Part shown: positions 22,165 to 34,821 of the stretch, piece after piece
How positions within the stretch are numbered: position 1 is the first letter of the stretch
Layout of the letters: every line of letters begins with the position of its first letter
Source of the DNA: Dactylorhiza incarnata
Taxonomy: Eukaryota; Streptophyta; Magnoliopsida; Asparagales; Orchidaceae
Assembly: GCA_033032865.1 (NCBI GenBank)
Contig: JAWHQI010000166.1
Coordinates: 4,216,001 to 4,280,000 of the forward strand
Direction of reading: 5' to 3'
DNA: 64,000 bases
Translations under genes and position numbers: made by a program
The notes under the pieces: model-generated
Told to the model about the DNA's origin: nothing
Databases searched by the model: none
Seen by the model: the letters and a program-made list of their open reading frames with translations, nothing else

Positions 22165-23500
22165 GAAAGTTCGTCCCGAACTTCCAGAATTAAGAAAGCA
22201 TTCAAAAGTACAAAATACATAAATTGTATAGAACAACTCGGGGAACTATTCAAGCATAGTCTGCTCTCGCTCCCATGAAAGCTCCTCATGACCGCAATTG
22301 TCCTAGCAGACTTTGAACATTATGATCATTTTGTTTCGTAACTGTTTGACTTCCATGTCTTCGATATCAATAGGCTTGACCTTTGTCTTTAGCCCACCAT
22401 CAATCGGCATGTGAACATCAACAATAATATGAGTAGGCTCTTGCAACACCCTCCTCAACATGGATATGTGAAACACATTGTGCAAACCGCTTAACCCAAT
22501 CGAACGAGCAAGCCGATAAGAAGCTTCACCAACACATTCCAAAACTTCAAACGGCCCAAGGTATCTCGGACTTAGCTTTTTCAAGCATCGAATCTTCGAT
22601 GCACCCATGAATGGTTTGATCTTCAAGTATACCCAGTCGTCAACAACGAACTTGATATTTCGGTGGTTGGTGTTATAATATTTTGCCTACCTATCCTAAA
22701 CAATCAACAATCACTCCCAGATTGTTCGAATCGCTGAATTTGCATCATCAACGTCTTTTCACTTGAACAACTTTGTGTCGCCTATTTTTGCCCAAGCCAA
22801 GGGAGTACGAAATTTTCTACCATAAAGGGCATCGAAGGGCGCAATTTGTATACTCGCTTGGTAGCTATTGTTGTAGGCAAACTCGATCATAAAGAGATGG
22901 TCCTCCCACCTCTTGCCAAAATCCAAGGAGCACATTCAGAACATATCCTCCATTGTCCAATTGGTTTGTTCAGTCTGCCCATCTGTTTGAGGGTGAAAGG
23001 CGGTGCTAAACTTCAGTTTGGTACCCAAAAGTTGGTGAATTAGCCTCCAATCATTTTATGTAAAGTGCCCATCTTGGTCACTTATGATGCTATGAGGAAC
23101 ACCGTGCAATTATACTATGTTATCCACATATAACTGCCAATTTTTCTGCTGAATCATCCCTCCGGTTCAGAATGAAGTGAGATACTTTCGTCAATCGGTC
23201 TACAATTACCCAAATGGCATCGTTCCCATTTTGTGATCTCGGTAAACCATGCACGAAATCCATAGATATGTCATCAAACTTCCATTACGGAATCGGTAAC
23301 TATTTCAAAAAGCAACCATGTTCTTGACATTCGACATTCACAAGTGCGCAAGTATGACACTTCACCACGTACAGAGCTATGTCTTTCTTCAAACCCGGCC
23401 ACCAGAACAAGCGCTTCATTTCTTGGTACATCTTTATGCTCCCTGGGTGGATTAAGTACTTAGTAAAATGAGCCTTGTACATCAACTCCTCTCATCCCAA
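22165..23500 (-). pseudogene. Integrase and chromodomain-like tail, minus-strand chromovirus
   Basis: The minus strand shows the HHCC zinc-binding segment (23300-23485, with H-x-H spacing and C-x2-C), a badly broken catalytic core (22640-23300), and a well-kept C-terminal segment (22303-22626: IKPFMGASKIRCLKKLSPRY..., VFHISMLR). A chromodomain-like end (EELSWEREQTM) at about 22215-22260 is separated by a stop where Trp is expected. The integrase would insert cDNA, and the chromodomain directs chromoviruses to heterochromatin. The frames are not continuous, so it is a pseudogene. Confidence 0.8.
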
Positions 23501-23655
23501 AATTTGGGATGCACAAACGACTGTCTTTCCGCAAAAGACCATCTTCAAAAGAGAACTCGGCATTTGACCCATCCACGGTCTCCGCCACATACCATTTCAT
23601 GCTCTCATCAAGCTCCAAGGACTAACAGATATGATCCTCAAGGTCGCACTGTACC

Positions 23656-24234
23656 TCAATCTAGCTTAAGAATGCAGTAGCATTTTGCCTTCTCTCGATG
23701 CACATAATCGAAAAGGACTCTACTTAGACGCTCATCATGCATCTGAATCCAGTTTTCTTGCGTAGAAGCCCTCTGAGTTAATGAATCAGCAACAACATTT
23801 CCCTTCAAAGGAGTGTAGGGAATCTTGAAAGTGTAGTCCCCCAGGAACTCCATCCACCTTCTCTGTCGCATATTCAGCTCCTTTTGATCGAACAGGTACT
23901 TCATGCTCTTATGGTACGTAAAGATGTCAATCTTCACTCCATATAAGTAATGCCGCCAAAGCTTAAGAGCGAATATCACGGCCGCTAACTCCAAGTCATG
24001 GACCAGATAATTCCTCTCGTGCACTATCAATTTGCGAGAGCCATAAGCTATCACATTTCCAAACTGAAGAAGAACGGAGCCTAAACTGCTCTCTGATGCG
24101 TCACTATAAATTTCAAAGCCTTCCGTACCACTTGGCAAACATAAAATTGGTGCAGTGGTCAGATGACTTTTCAGCTCCTCAAAAGCTCGCGCGCACGTCG
24201 GCGACCAACTGAACTTCTGATCTTTCCTAGTCAA
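23656..24234 (-). pseudogene. RNase H of the minus-strand chromovirus
   Basis: This 192-residue open stretch has the RT thumb end ([14 protein letters not shown]), then RNase H motifs: [53 protein letters not shown] (Asp of TDH replaced by Tyr), and VADSLTQR at the end. Substitution of a catalytic-type Asp suggests loss of activity. It lies between RT and integrase as usual for Tekay pol. Confidence 0.85.
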
Positions 24235-24399
24235 GGTTGTGAGAGGAAGAGTTATCCTCGAAAAGTTCTCTATGAAGCGCCTATAGTAGCCGACAAGTCT
24301 TTAAAAACTTTGGACTTTCTCTACCATAGTCAACACAGGCAACTCTCATATTGCAACTATCTTCGCTGAATCCACTGCAATGCCCTCTCCGCTTACCAC

Positions 24400-24960
24400 A
24401 TGACCTAGGAATTCCACATACGACAGTCAAAACTCACACTTAGAGAACTTGGCATACTGTTGACTTCTCCTCAGGGTATCCAAAACTATGCGTAAGTGAA
24501 TCGCATGCTCTTCTTCAGATTGAGAGTAAATAAGTATATCATCTATAAAGACAATCACAAACCGGTCAAGATACTCTCATAGTGTTCTGTTCATCAAATC
24601 CATGAATACAAATGGCGCATTCATCAAGCCAAACGACATCACTGTGAACTCGTAGTGCCCATAATGGGTACTAAATGCCATCTTGGGAATATCACATTCC
24701 CTGATCCTCAACTGGTAATAATCGGACTTCAGATCCAGCTTCGAATCCACAGTCGATCCAACTAGCTGGTCAAATAATCCATCAATTCTCGGAATCGGAT
24801 ACTTGTTCTTTTCTGTTAGCTTATTCAACTCGCAATAGTCGATATATAGACGTAAGCTTCTGCCCTTCTTTTTTCACAAAGAGGACAGGTGCACTCCAAG
24901 GAGATGAATTTGGACGTATATAGCCTTGCTCTAGTACCTCGTGCAACTGAACTTTCAACT
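24400..24960 (-). pseudogene. Reverse transcriptase of the minus-strand chromovirus
   Basis: The best open piece (24577-24828) covers [21 protein letters not shown] through the MSFGLMNAP block. The catalytic region is just downstream at about 24525-24575 ([16 protein letters not shown] on the minus strand), after a stop at the piece's end. The upstream part (SAPVLFVKK, near 24890) is out of frame. The identity is clear, but the gene is broken by at least two stops or frameshifts. Confidence 0.8.
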
Positions 24961-25316
24961 CTGCCATCTCTTTTGGCTATATTCAGTACGGTGAGCATGG
25001 CACAAGTTTGGCACCTAGCACTAGCTCAATGGAGTAGTCGATCTCTCGCTGAGGTGGAGCTCCAGGGGATCTTTAGGAACACATCTGCACACTTCGATAT
25101 GATTGGGACATAACACATACTGGGCTTTGGCTCTGAAGCTTCCAACAACATGAAGAACAACTATGTGCCTTTTCGAACCGCCTTAACTACTCGGAGAGCA
25201 GATATCAGCATCTTGCTCGATCCCCTCATACCCATAAACGTAGTCTCGCGTTTGGTGTTTTGCGCCATTGTGACTTCCTTGAGATTGCAATCGATGCATG
25301 CGCACTGCTTCGAAAG

Positions 25317-25616
25317 TCAGTCCATGCCAAAGATCACATCAAACTCAGATATCGGCAACATTGATGATTCCAAGTCAAACTCATGAATTCCCATCCGCAC
25401 CTGAACACAAAAAACTCTATCTACACGCATTCGACACCCATTTGGTAGCAAAACATCCAATCTATTCTTTGAAAGGAAAGAAAGCACTCCAACACGTAGT
25501 ATGAAGTCCTCAGATAGAAAGGAGTGAGATGCTCCAGTGTCGAATAATGCACTCACCGGACAACTCCGAATTAGGACAAAGACTAATATAAATAGGTTAT
25601 ATATGCAATCGCACAC
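25317..25616 (-). pseudogene. Aspartic protease of the minus-strand chromovirus
   Basis: This retropepsin domain has the active site [10 protein letters not shown] at about 25515-25545, then VLLPNGCRM and EFDVIFGMD near the end. The active-site DTG is intact. It sits between gag and RT in the normal order. The N-terminal residues before the active site look out of family. Confidence 0.85.
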
Positions 25617-25796
25617 AAGGTATACAGAACATAAGGCAATAAATGATATATACTAAACCATACCTGTCACGACATCACTTTGCTTGATGGCCTCCTGCTG
25701 GCCAAGATTATAGACTCGGGGCTGAGCTGGAGAGAACTGGGATGCAGAGGACTTCGCTGCTTTCCCTTTCTCCACACTCGCTTTTTTCTCCAACTT

Positions 25797-26778
25797 CTAA
25801 AGACCACTGCGACACTCTCGGGCCATGTGCCCTGGCTTGCCGCATGTATAGCAAATAACCGGACCTCGCCAAGTCATCGCTCCTGAAACAGAAAAGGAAG
25901 CTGGTTCCAAAAACCTGGACTTCTTCGTGTACCTTCGGTACCTAAACTTTGCAGAGCTTGGTACTTTGACCTCTTTCTTTTTCACTGATAGGTCTTTCGT
26001 ATGCTGGAACCTCTTCATATCCTGCTCAAGGGATCGGGCACTATTTACCAAGGTAAGAAATCCTTGCATCATATGGGCCTGCCAAAAGCAGTCACAGATC
26101 ATCGCGCAGACCTTCATAAAACCTATTGATCTTTCTTTCCTCATCATCAAAAGAAGATCCCGCATACCGTCCAAGCCGTGTAAACTCATGGAGCTAATTA
26201 TCCACTAGACTATCTCCCAGAGTCAATCGTTTGAATTGGTTCTCCATTGCAATGCGTTGAGCAGAGGGGAGATACCTTTCCAAAAACAATCTTGAGAACT
26301 CATCCATCGAGATATTAGTCAGTTGCCTGCCCGCAAACTGATATTGTTCTATTTCATCCCACCAAAGCATCGCCTCCTCATCCAAGAGAAAGGTAGCCAA
26401 GGTCACCTTTTGCCTTTCTTCTGTCCATTTAGCCGTCAAGGTTCTCTTTATACGAGAGGGCCAATCTTTAGCTTGAGTTGGGAATCCTGTCCCCGCAAAC
26501 GTAAGAGGGTGGAAGCTCAAAAAATGCTTCAACCGTTGGTCTGACGCTCGCTTTACCTGCGATACGGCAACAGGCTCAACTACACCAACCGGCACTAGGA
26601 CCACCCCGAGGGTAGGAGGTCGTACAGGCCTTCCTGGTTGTGCATTGAATAACACAAACACAGCTTCAGCAATCTTTTGGATCATTTCAACAGAAGGAGG
26701 AGGTATAAGCACCTCAGCAGATGCACTACTCTCAATAGTATGATGAGGTTGGGATTGCCCAGCACCACTCTTAGTCAA
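25797..26778 (-). pseudogene. Gag of the minus-strand chromovirus
   Basis: The capsid part (26194-26778, 194 residues) contains LKHFLSFHPLTFAGTG and LLDEEAMLWWDEIEQYQF, a Tekay-type Gag. It stops at 26194. The remainder (to 25797) is in a shifted frame and ends with an intact CCHC zinc knuckle, CYTCGKPGHMAREC (about 25812-25853). Start at 26778 gives MTKSGAG. The true start may be slightly upstream, because the CACTA element begins only 170 bases away. Confidence 0.82.
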
Positions 26779-26948
26779 CTATAATCATGTCACACATAAT
26801 TTAGTGACCAATATTACAACAAAACAGCAAGCAAGGAACACACAAGTTCCACAATCATGTATGTAGCATGTATATATTGCATTTCTAAGTGGACATTCAC
26901 TGGTTATTTAGAAGCTTTAAACGACAATGCACACACGGGCTCGCCACC
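26779..26948 (-). other. Chromovirus leader, gag side of the CACTA insertion
   Basis: This is noncoding leader between gag and the CACTA element. It joins with 42636-42699 on the other side. ACC at 26946-26948 is the CACTA target duplication. Confidence 0.7.
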
Positions 26949-26966
26949 CACTACAACAAACTGCAC
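26949..26966 (+). repeat. CACTA terminal inverted repeat, left
   Basis: 18 bp, identical to the inverse of 42615-42632. It is the transposase cleavage end. Confidence 0.95.
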
Positions 26967-26984
26967 TTATAGTAAGGACCTAAT

Positions 26985-27365
26985 TCGTTACAATAAGTGT
27001 CAAAATTCGTTACAATAACTCTTTGGTAACGAAAAAAACTTTAAGTAACGGTCCTCCTCTAAAGCTCGACGCTAAAGGTTATTGTAACGAATGTATGCAT
27101 TTCGTTACAAATAAAGTAATTGTAACAAATGATACTTTCTCACCAAAAAGAGATTCTTCCTCACAATAAATTGGTCACAATAAATATTATTTCGTTACGA
27201 ATGTTATTTTTTCCTCACAAAAAAACAGTTACGATTAAAACTATTTCGTTACAAATATTTTTTTTTCCTCACTAAAAATAAACTAACTTCGTTACAATAT
27301 AGTATAATAAATATTATTTCGTTACAATAGATTAAACAATAGTAACGAAAAAACCATTACATTTG
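26985..27365. repeat. CACTA subterminal repeats, left
   Basis: About a dozen copies in both orientations of a word with core TCGTTACAA (for example 26988, 27010, 27240, 27295, 27318; inverse at 27035, 27075, 27338). In En/Spm, arrays like this are where the TnpA protein binds. The sequence itself differs from the maize Spm motif, so binding is inferred. Confidence 0.75.
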
Positions 27366-27977
27366 TTTTCCATTCTTCTTACTATAGCAAATTCTTTAAT
27401 ATATCAAAAATATTTCATTTCTATTTTTTGTGTACCCGAGATTTTATTACAAATAATAATCTTGAAAACACACATATATTTAATATTTTGTAACAAGATC
27501 AACATGTATTTATTCACACCAAAAAGTTTTACATAGAGTACAAGTTATTATCATCTCTTCTAAAATAATACAATATTACATTACAAGATCAACATGTTTC
27601 TAATAAATCTTCCGTCATTTTTCGAAAAATGAATCGTCCATCACTTTCTGACTAATGAATCTTTCGTCACTTGCCGGTCAATGCTCGAGCACCCTACAAA
27701 TAAAAGAGAGCAATTAAGATCACCCTACAAATAAATGAGAGCAGAAATATTCATACAATGCAATTTTATAGATTTAATAATCAGTTCAAAAATCAAGGTC
27801 TTTAAGAGCAGATGTTTATAGGAATTTCATTCATAAACCTATGAGTGTCAGCCCCTATATCCAATCATATCCTACAAAATTGGACCTCACACAGACACAT
27901 AGTCCAGTCAAAAAGCAAGAAAGAAAATAATTAAAACATATCTCCTTCATTAAGAAATACAAGAAAACATCTAGGTT
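27366..27977. other. CACTA interior, no gene seen
   Basis: AT-rich DNA between the subterminal repeats and the 33-bp repeat block. A phrase 'ttacaagatcaacatgt' occurs twice (about 27487 and 27574). No frame is supported. Confidence 0.5.
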
Positions 27978-28265
27978 AGATGAGCGAACCCGCTGCTGCA
28001 GTTTGCTGCAACTGCAGCGAACCCACTGCTGAACCCGCTGCTGCAGTTTGCTGCAGCTGCAGCGAACCCGCTGCTGCAGTTTGCTGTAGCTGCAGCGAAC
28101 CCGCTGCTGAACCCGCTGCTGCAGTTTGCTGCAGCTGCAGCGAACCCGCTGTTGTAGTTTGCTGCAGCTGCAGCGAACCTGATGCTGCATTTTGCAGCAG
28201 CTGCAGCGAACCCGCTGCTGTAGTTTGCAGCAGCTGCAGCAAACCCGCTGCTGCAGTTTGCTAAA
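27978..28265. repeat. Tandem 33-bp repeat rich in CTGCAG
   Basis: About eight degenerate copies of a unit with ctgctgcagtttgctgcag and gcgaacccg, some separated by a 12-base partial unit. The unit length is a multiple of three and lacks stops, so both strands stay open. I treat those frames as artefacts of the repeat. Confidence 0.8.
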
Positions 28266-28310
28266 TCCGGAGCAAACTCGTTGCAGTTTGCAAACTCGCT
28301 GCATGCTTAT

Positions 28311-29230
28311 TTCTAAAAAAGACTTGGATAGAAACTATAAGGAAAGACATGATAGGGGGTTTGCCCCTAAATGGACAAATATTTCTATACAACCCAATAC
28401 AAATAACTTGAAAGAAAATAGAAAATAAAAGCTCTAAGACATGATTTATACAAAAATTGACATTAGAATTCTTTCATATATCATGCACATTCAGAACAAA
28501 CCATTTGATATTCAGTATTTAGATAAGATTAAAACTAATATGTTAGAAACATTGAAGGAATTGGTGATGTCATGTGCAATACCTCCTTGTAGAGTGTTGA
28601 TACCACCTCCCTTAGATCATCCGTGCAATACCTGGCATCTAACATTTGTATGTTTTTCTAGTTACATAATTTTAACTATGCCACAAATAAAATCAAAGAC
28701 ATTAAGGATATCATAATGAAGTTATGGCTTAAAAACGCCGAACCAAATGAAGCCTAAATCACATGAGGGAAAAAGGGTTACCCTTTTCCAAATGTAGGTT
28801 CCCTATATAAGATTGCTCTCCTGTTATCTTTAAGGGCCCTGGCTAAAATCTCGCTCGCACCGTCAGTTCCTCTATTCACCTAAGACATTGAAAAATACAA
28901 CAATTTCACTTAATAAGAAAAGTATCAGTAATTTTTTACAAACCTGTGATGCTTCTTCACAGGTCAAAGCTCAGTTCGCACGATGCAGTCGTAGGGCTGC
29001 ACTCAAGTCAAATACTTGTTATGTATAATCACTTAACCAGAGCAGGCAGGCTGATAGAGAAGAGGATCAAATGAATATACATCATAATTACTCTTTCATC
29101 ATAATGAATTCCTCAACTAGTATCAAATGAATTCCTTAAAATAAGCACCTATTGTGTTTAAGCACAGACAGCTGTTGTGAACAGGGAGATAATAGAGAAA
29201 TTGCTTTATCATGCAAGTTTATTAAAATAA
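28311..29230. other. CACTA interior, no gene seen
   Basis: Mixed AT-rich DNA with short frames (for example 28441-28716 plus) that match no family I recognise. It probably belongs to the 3' noncoding region of the TnpA-like gene. Confidence 0.45.
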
Positions 29231-32200
29231 AGACCAGTGGCCTCAGTAAGTGCAGTGTTTAAAACCCATCACGAAAGCTACCGGGCCTAAAGGCGGCAAC
29301 AATCACTAAGTATAAGTGTATAACCATAACCATCATTGGCCAAAAATAGAAAATTTAGTGCACAGCCACAACACTAGGCAGTGTAAACAAATACAATATG
29401 CATACCTGGAGAATTAAACCCAACAGCAAAACAAAAACATAGCTGAATGCACAGAAAACCTGCCTTTGGTGTCCATTATTATTTATTTTTCAGGGCATAC
29501 TCCAATGTTATAGCTGAAACAAACAAGGCCAGGCACAAAACCTGCCATCTAACAAAACCTGAACAGAAACTAGTAAGTATCACCAAAACAGATAGATATT
29601 ACAAAATGCATGCCAACAAACCAAGTAGATCCCCAAGCTTGGAACCAAAATTGTGAAGATATAACTTTTGTTTCAACCACCAACTAGGAGTGCAAAAGCC
29701 CCATAACAGTAGCCATAAAAACACCCAACATTATTACTGAAATCCCCATGTAAAGTACAAACTATAGCAGACACTTAAGCCACAAACTACAGCCACTTAA
29801 GCCACAAACTACAGCAGACACTTAAGCCACTTAAGACACAAACTACAACATATTCATCAACAGCAGCATAATCTCAAAAAAAATTTATTCAAATCAAGCT
29901 AATCACATGAAGTTTGCCCAAACTGCACATGCAGTTTGCCCAAACTGCATATGACATAACAGGAATAGAATGAATAAAGACCAGTGGCCTCAGTAAGTGC
30001 AGTGTTTAAAACCCATCACGAAAGCTACCGGGCCTAAAGGCGACAACAATCACTAAGTATAAGTGTATAACCATAACCATCATTGGCCAAAAATAGAAAA
30101 TTTAGTGCACAGCCACAACACTAGGCAGTGTAAACAAATACAATATGCATACCTGGAGAATTAAACCCAACAGCAAAACAAAAACATAGCTGAATGCACA
30201 GAAAACCTGCCTTTGGTGTCCATTATTATTTATTTTTCAGGGCATACTCCAATGTTATAGCTGAAACAAACAAGGCCAGGCACAAAACCTGCCATCTAAC
30301 AAAACCTGAACAGAAACTAGTAAGTATCACCAAAACAGATAGATATTACAAAATGCATGCCAACAAACCAAGTAGATCCCCAAGCTTGGAACCAAAATTG
30401 TGAAGATATAACTTTTGTTTCAACCACCAACTAGGAGTGCAAAAGCCCCATAACAGTAGCCATAAAAACACCCAACATTATTACTGAAATCCCCATGTAA
30501 AGTACAAACTATAGCAGACACTTAAGCCACAAACTACAGCCACTTAAGCCACAAACTACAGCAGCCACTTAAGCCACTTAAGACACAAACTACAACATAT
30601 TCATCAACAGCAGCATAATCTCAGAAAAAATTTATTCAAATCAAGCTAATCACATGAAGTTTGCCCAAACTGCACATGCAGTTTGCCCAAACTGCACATG
30701 CAGTTTGCCCAAACTGCACATGCAGTTTGCCCAAACTACACATGCAGTTTGCCCAAACTGCATATGACATAACAGGAATAGAATGAATAAAGACCAGTGG
30801 CCTCAGTAAGTGCAGTGTTTAAAACCCATCACGAAAGCTACCGGGCCTAAAGGCGACAACAATCACTAATTATAAGTGTATAAACATAACCATCATTGGC
30901 CAAAAATAGAAAATTTAGTGCACAGCCACAACACTAGGCAGTGTAAACAAATACAATATGCATACCTGGAGAATTAAACCCAACAGCAAAACAAAAACAT
31001 AGCTGAATGCACAGAAAACCTGCCTTTGGTGTCCATTATTATTTATTTTTCAGGGCATACTCCAATGTTATAGTTGAAACAAACAAGGCCAGGCACAAAA
31101 CCTGCCATCTAACAAAACCTGAACAGAAACTAGTAAGTATCACCAAAACAGATAGATATTACAAAATGCATGCCAACAAACCAAGTAGATCCCCAAGCTT
31201 GGAACCAAAATTGTGAAGATATAACTTTTGTTTCAACCACCAACTAGGAGTGCAAAAGCCCCATAACAGTAGCCATAAAAACACCCAACATTATTACTGA
31301 AATCCCCATGTAAAGTACAAACTATAGCAGACACTTAAGCCACAAACTACAGCCACTTAAGCCACAAACTACAGCAGCCACTTAAGCCACTTAAGACATA
31401 AACTACAACATATTCATCAACAGCAGCATAATCTCAGAAAAAATTTATTCAAATCAAGCTAATCACATGAAGTTTGCCCAAACTGCACATGTAGTTTGCC
31501 CAAACTGCACATGCAGTTTGCCCAAACTGCACATGCAGTTTGCCCAAACTGCACATGCAGTTTGCCCAAACTGCACATGCAGTTTGCCCAAACTGCACAT
31601 GCAGTTTGCCCAAACTGCATATGACATAACAGGAATAGAATGAATAAATACCAGTGGCCTCAGTAAGTGCAGTGTTTAAAACCCATCATGAAAGCTACCG
31701 GGCCTAAAGGCGGCAACAATCACTAAGTATAAGTGTATAACCATAACCATTATTGGCCAAAAATAGAAAATTTAGTGCACAGCCACAACACTAGGCAGTG
31801 TAAACAAATACAATATGCATACCTGGAGAATTAAACCCAACAGCAAAACAAAAACATAGCTGAATGCACAGAAAACCTGCCTTTGGTGTCCATTATTATT
31901 TATTTTTCAGGGCATACTCCAATGTTATAGCTGAAACAAACAAGGCCAGGCACAAAACCTGCCATCTAACAAAACCTGAACAGAAACTAGTAAGTATCAC
32001 CAAAACAGATAGATATTACAAAATGCATGCCAACAAACCAAGTAGATCCCCAAGCTTGGAACCAAAATTGTGAAGATATAACTTTTGTTTCAACCACCAA
32101 CTAGGAGTGCAAAAGCCCCATAACAGTAGCCATAAAAACACCCAACATTATTACTGAAATCCCCATGTAAAGTACAAACTATAGCAGACACTTAAGCCAC

Positions 32201-32640
32201 AAACTACAGCCACTTAAGCCACAAACTACAGCAGCCACTTAAGCCACTTAAGACACAAACTACAACATATTCATCAACAGCAGCATAATCTCAGAAAAAA
32301 TTTATTCAAATCAAGCTAATCACATGAAGTTTGCCCAAACTGCACATGCAGTTTGCCCAAACTGCACATGCAGTTTGCCCAAACTGCACATGCAGTTTGC
32401 CCAAACTGCACATGCAGTTTGCCCAAACTGCATATGACATAACAGGAATAGAATGAATAAAGACCAGTGGCCTCAGTAAGTGCAGTGTTTAAAACCCATC
32501 ACGAAAGCTACCGGGCCTAAAGGCGGCAACAATCACTAAGTATAAGTGTATAACCATAACCATCATTGGCCAAAAATAGAAAATTTAGTGCACAGCCACA
32601 ACACCAGGCAGTGAAAACAAATACAATATGCATACCTGGA
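29231..32640. repeat. Four and a partial tandem units of 747-857 bp with a 22-bp internal minisatellite
   Basis: Units start at 29231, 29978, 30791, 31648 and 32461 (partial), with lengths 747, 813, 857 and 813. They are nearly identical except for an internal array of a 22-bp word (cagtttgcccaaactgcacatg) present in 2, 5, 7 and 5 copies. These copy numbers account exactly for the length differences (66 = 3x22, 44 = 2x22). Each unit has an identical or nearly identical 69-codon plus-strand frame (29447, 30194, 31007, 31864) that I consider a passenger. The partial fifth unit runs into the TnpA-like gene's 3' flank, so the array looks like an expansion of that flank. The near-identity implies recent expansion or homogenisation. 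Confidence 0.92.
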
Positions 32641-32928
32641 GAAACTGTTCTGGCCAAAGCAAGACCTGCAATACATACCCAGCAGCAAAATGCCAAATAG
32701 TCTAACACCCCACTAACAAAACCTACTAATTAGTATATAATCGGCAAAACAGAATCATCCAAGCCAACAAACCAAGCAGATTCCCAAGCTTGGAACCAAA
32801 ATACTAACAGTCATAAACCAAGCAAAAGTAATAAAATAGTCACAAAGCAGTAAACTAAAAAACTAACAGTCATAAACCATTTGACAACAAAAAAGTGCAC
32901 TAAAAAGTAAATGGTGTGTGCATCAAAG
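32641..32928. other. 3' flank of the TnpA-like gene
   Basis: Noncoding DNA between the last partial tandem unit and the stop codon at 32929. On the minus strand the unit boundary carries CTCCAG|GTATGC, a good splice-donor-like sequence that is copied in each tandem unit. Confidence 0.5.
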
Positions 32929-34686
32929 TCAAGGAATTGCCCCAAATTTTTGCAGAACTAATGCCAGCTGCTCTTTCAGCTCATTTTGCCCCTCCTTTAA
33001 TCCCGCAATCTCTGCATTGTGTGTTTGAATCAAAGCTTCCTGTTTATCTATAAGCTCTGTTTGTGCTGTTAGACGAGTCGTGGCATCGCGCAATTCTTCT
33101 TCCGCTACATTCAACTTCTCTTTCAACTGAGTAGTCACATTCAATGTCTTCTTCATTCGTTTTGAAGGCACAACACCATAGCCTAGCCCTTTGTCATAAC
33201 CAGACTTGTTTCCAAGTGCAGTCTTTATAATTTCTCTCTCAGAGCTTATGAGATCACTGTCAGAATCTGTTGTTGTCCTCAGCCTTTCCATTTCACGCTG
33301 TAAAATATAGTGTTATAATAGAAACGTATGTGTTCAATCAATTTTGCGAAAGTTTCAAATATATTTTGACTTACGTATGCCGCTTCTGCTTTCTCGCTGA
33401 CAAACACCCCATTCTTCTTATGGGTGTTCGCAAAGTTCTCAACCGGGCTTTGATTAACCTGTATATCAACAAAATATTTGAGAATATGTCATAGTAATCA
33501 ATAACTCACATGTATTTATTGCATTACCATTTCCAACAGTCGGGAATGGTAGGATTTAGAACCCAACGTATGAGTAAACGGCATGTGTGATCTATTATCA
33601 GCATTTGTCTTGGACCTTTTCTGCAAGCAAACAAAAGTATTGGATTCTAGTCATTGAATGTGTGATTAATAACATATGTATTAAACAGAATTTACTTAAG
33701 TAGTCACATTCACCTTAAAAGTCTCACTTTCAAAGAGATCGCACAACTGACACCAATTCTCGATTGAGATCCACTCAAATGGGCTACTAGCTCTTGGATT
33801 CTGTCCTGCCACAATATAATCTCTATGCCTTGCAGATAATCTTCCTCTCCAATGTGTGTAGCTACGTTGAAACATCTCCTCCATGAACTCTTGCACACTT
33901 TTATCTGTTTCCCAATTCTTTATCACAAACCATTGCTACAAAAGAATAAATTATTTGGTTATCCCAAACAAATTCACATATATGGTATATAAATATTAAT
34001 TACTTACACCTAATGCAGCATATAAAGTAAGTTTCAGCTCTTCCCCCAATTCACTCCATGGGTTCAAAAAATCCAAACCCGCACTGTGTCTTACAATAAC
34101 ACCTATACCATTTGCAAGGTGCTTTGCATAGCGATGCGGCTTCTTAAAACCTTCAGGAAACTCAATCTCAAGTAGTTTCTTGTCCTAACAAAACAAATAA
34201 AAGTATGTTAACATATAGTAAGTGTATGTAAGTTTTAATATACCTAAATAAAGCATACATTTTCTAGTATTGCTTTCTCAATCGACTTTCCGGTGGTCAC
34301 CCCACGACCTCTTCTTATAGATGAGCTTCCAACTGCATAATTAAAAATCCTTAATAAATATATGATTCAAGTAAATGATACAAACTTGTGAAATAAAATA
34401 AGGTATACTTACTACTATTATCAGAACCCTGTATTGGACTTTCATCATTTCCTTCATTAATAGTGGTATCATCATCATTAATGGTGGCAACTGATGCACT
34501 TTGTGATTGCTGCAGATTAGGTGAAGGTGTATTTGGTGGAGGTGAAGGTGTATTTGGTGGAGGTGAAGGTGTATTTGGTGTAGGTGACATTTCAACAACC
34601 TCAGTATTTGTTGGTTTTTCAGCAACAAGCAGTTGTTTTCTGCTCCTTGTCGTAGGGCGCCGTAGAATAGCATTTTTTGGAGGCAT
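32929..34686 (-). CDS. TnpA-like CACTA protein (plant Ptta/En/Spm transposase family), seven exons
   Basis: Minus-strand exons at 34686-34413, 34332-34259, 34184-34008, 33935-33714, 33620-33528, 33458-33375 and 33297-32929 have GT...AG introns. Their total of 1293 bases is divisible by three, and every junction keeps frame, giving 430 residues. Residues 1-91 are basic, then Pro/Ser-rich with three PNTPSPP repeats. The middle has RGRGVTTGKSIEKA, FPEGFKKPHRYAKHLANGIG and WETDKSVQEFMEEMFQRSYTHWRGRLS, and ENWCQLCDLFESETFK. Later come FTHTLGSKSYH, ENFANTHKKNGVFVSEKAEAAY and GLGYGVVP, then a coiled coil of about 75 residues. This order is that of the plant En/Spm second-gene family (Pfam Transposase_24-like). 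In Spm such proteins bind subterminal repeats and bring the ends together. No lesion is visible. Confidence 0.85.
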
Positions 34687-34821
34687 ATTACTGCGAAGTA
34701 AATAAGATGCAAACGTTAAACATCACATTAAATTATTTAGAGATATCATAAAATGGAAGAATTGCATTACAGTTTCGATCTAATGAATAAGAAAAAACTT
34801 AACGTACCCTTTGGATTAGCT

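Noticed and set aside
27855..28304. Ser/Cys/Gln-rich frames on both strands resembling a Cys-rich repeat protein
   Set aside because: Both strands are open across a 33-bp repeat, so there is no evidence of coding.
29447..32073. Four identical 69-residue plus-strand frames as a repeated peptide gene
   Set aside because: The units are near-identical over their whole length, so conservation is not specific to the frame. No family and no promoter-like context is seen.
27978..32460. CRISPR-like array (short direct repeats)
   Set aside because: The context is a plant CACTA transposon. The 22-bp units are contiguous without spacers and there are no cas genes.
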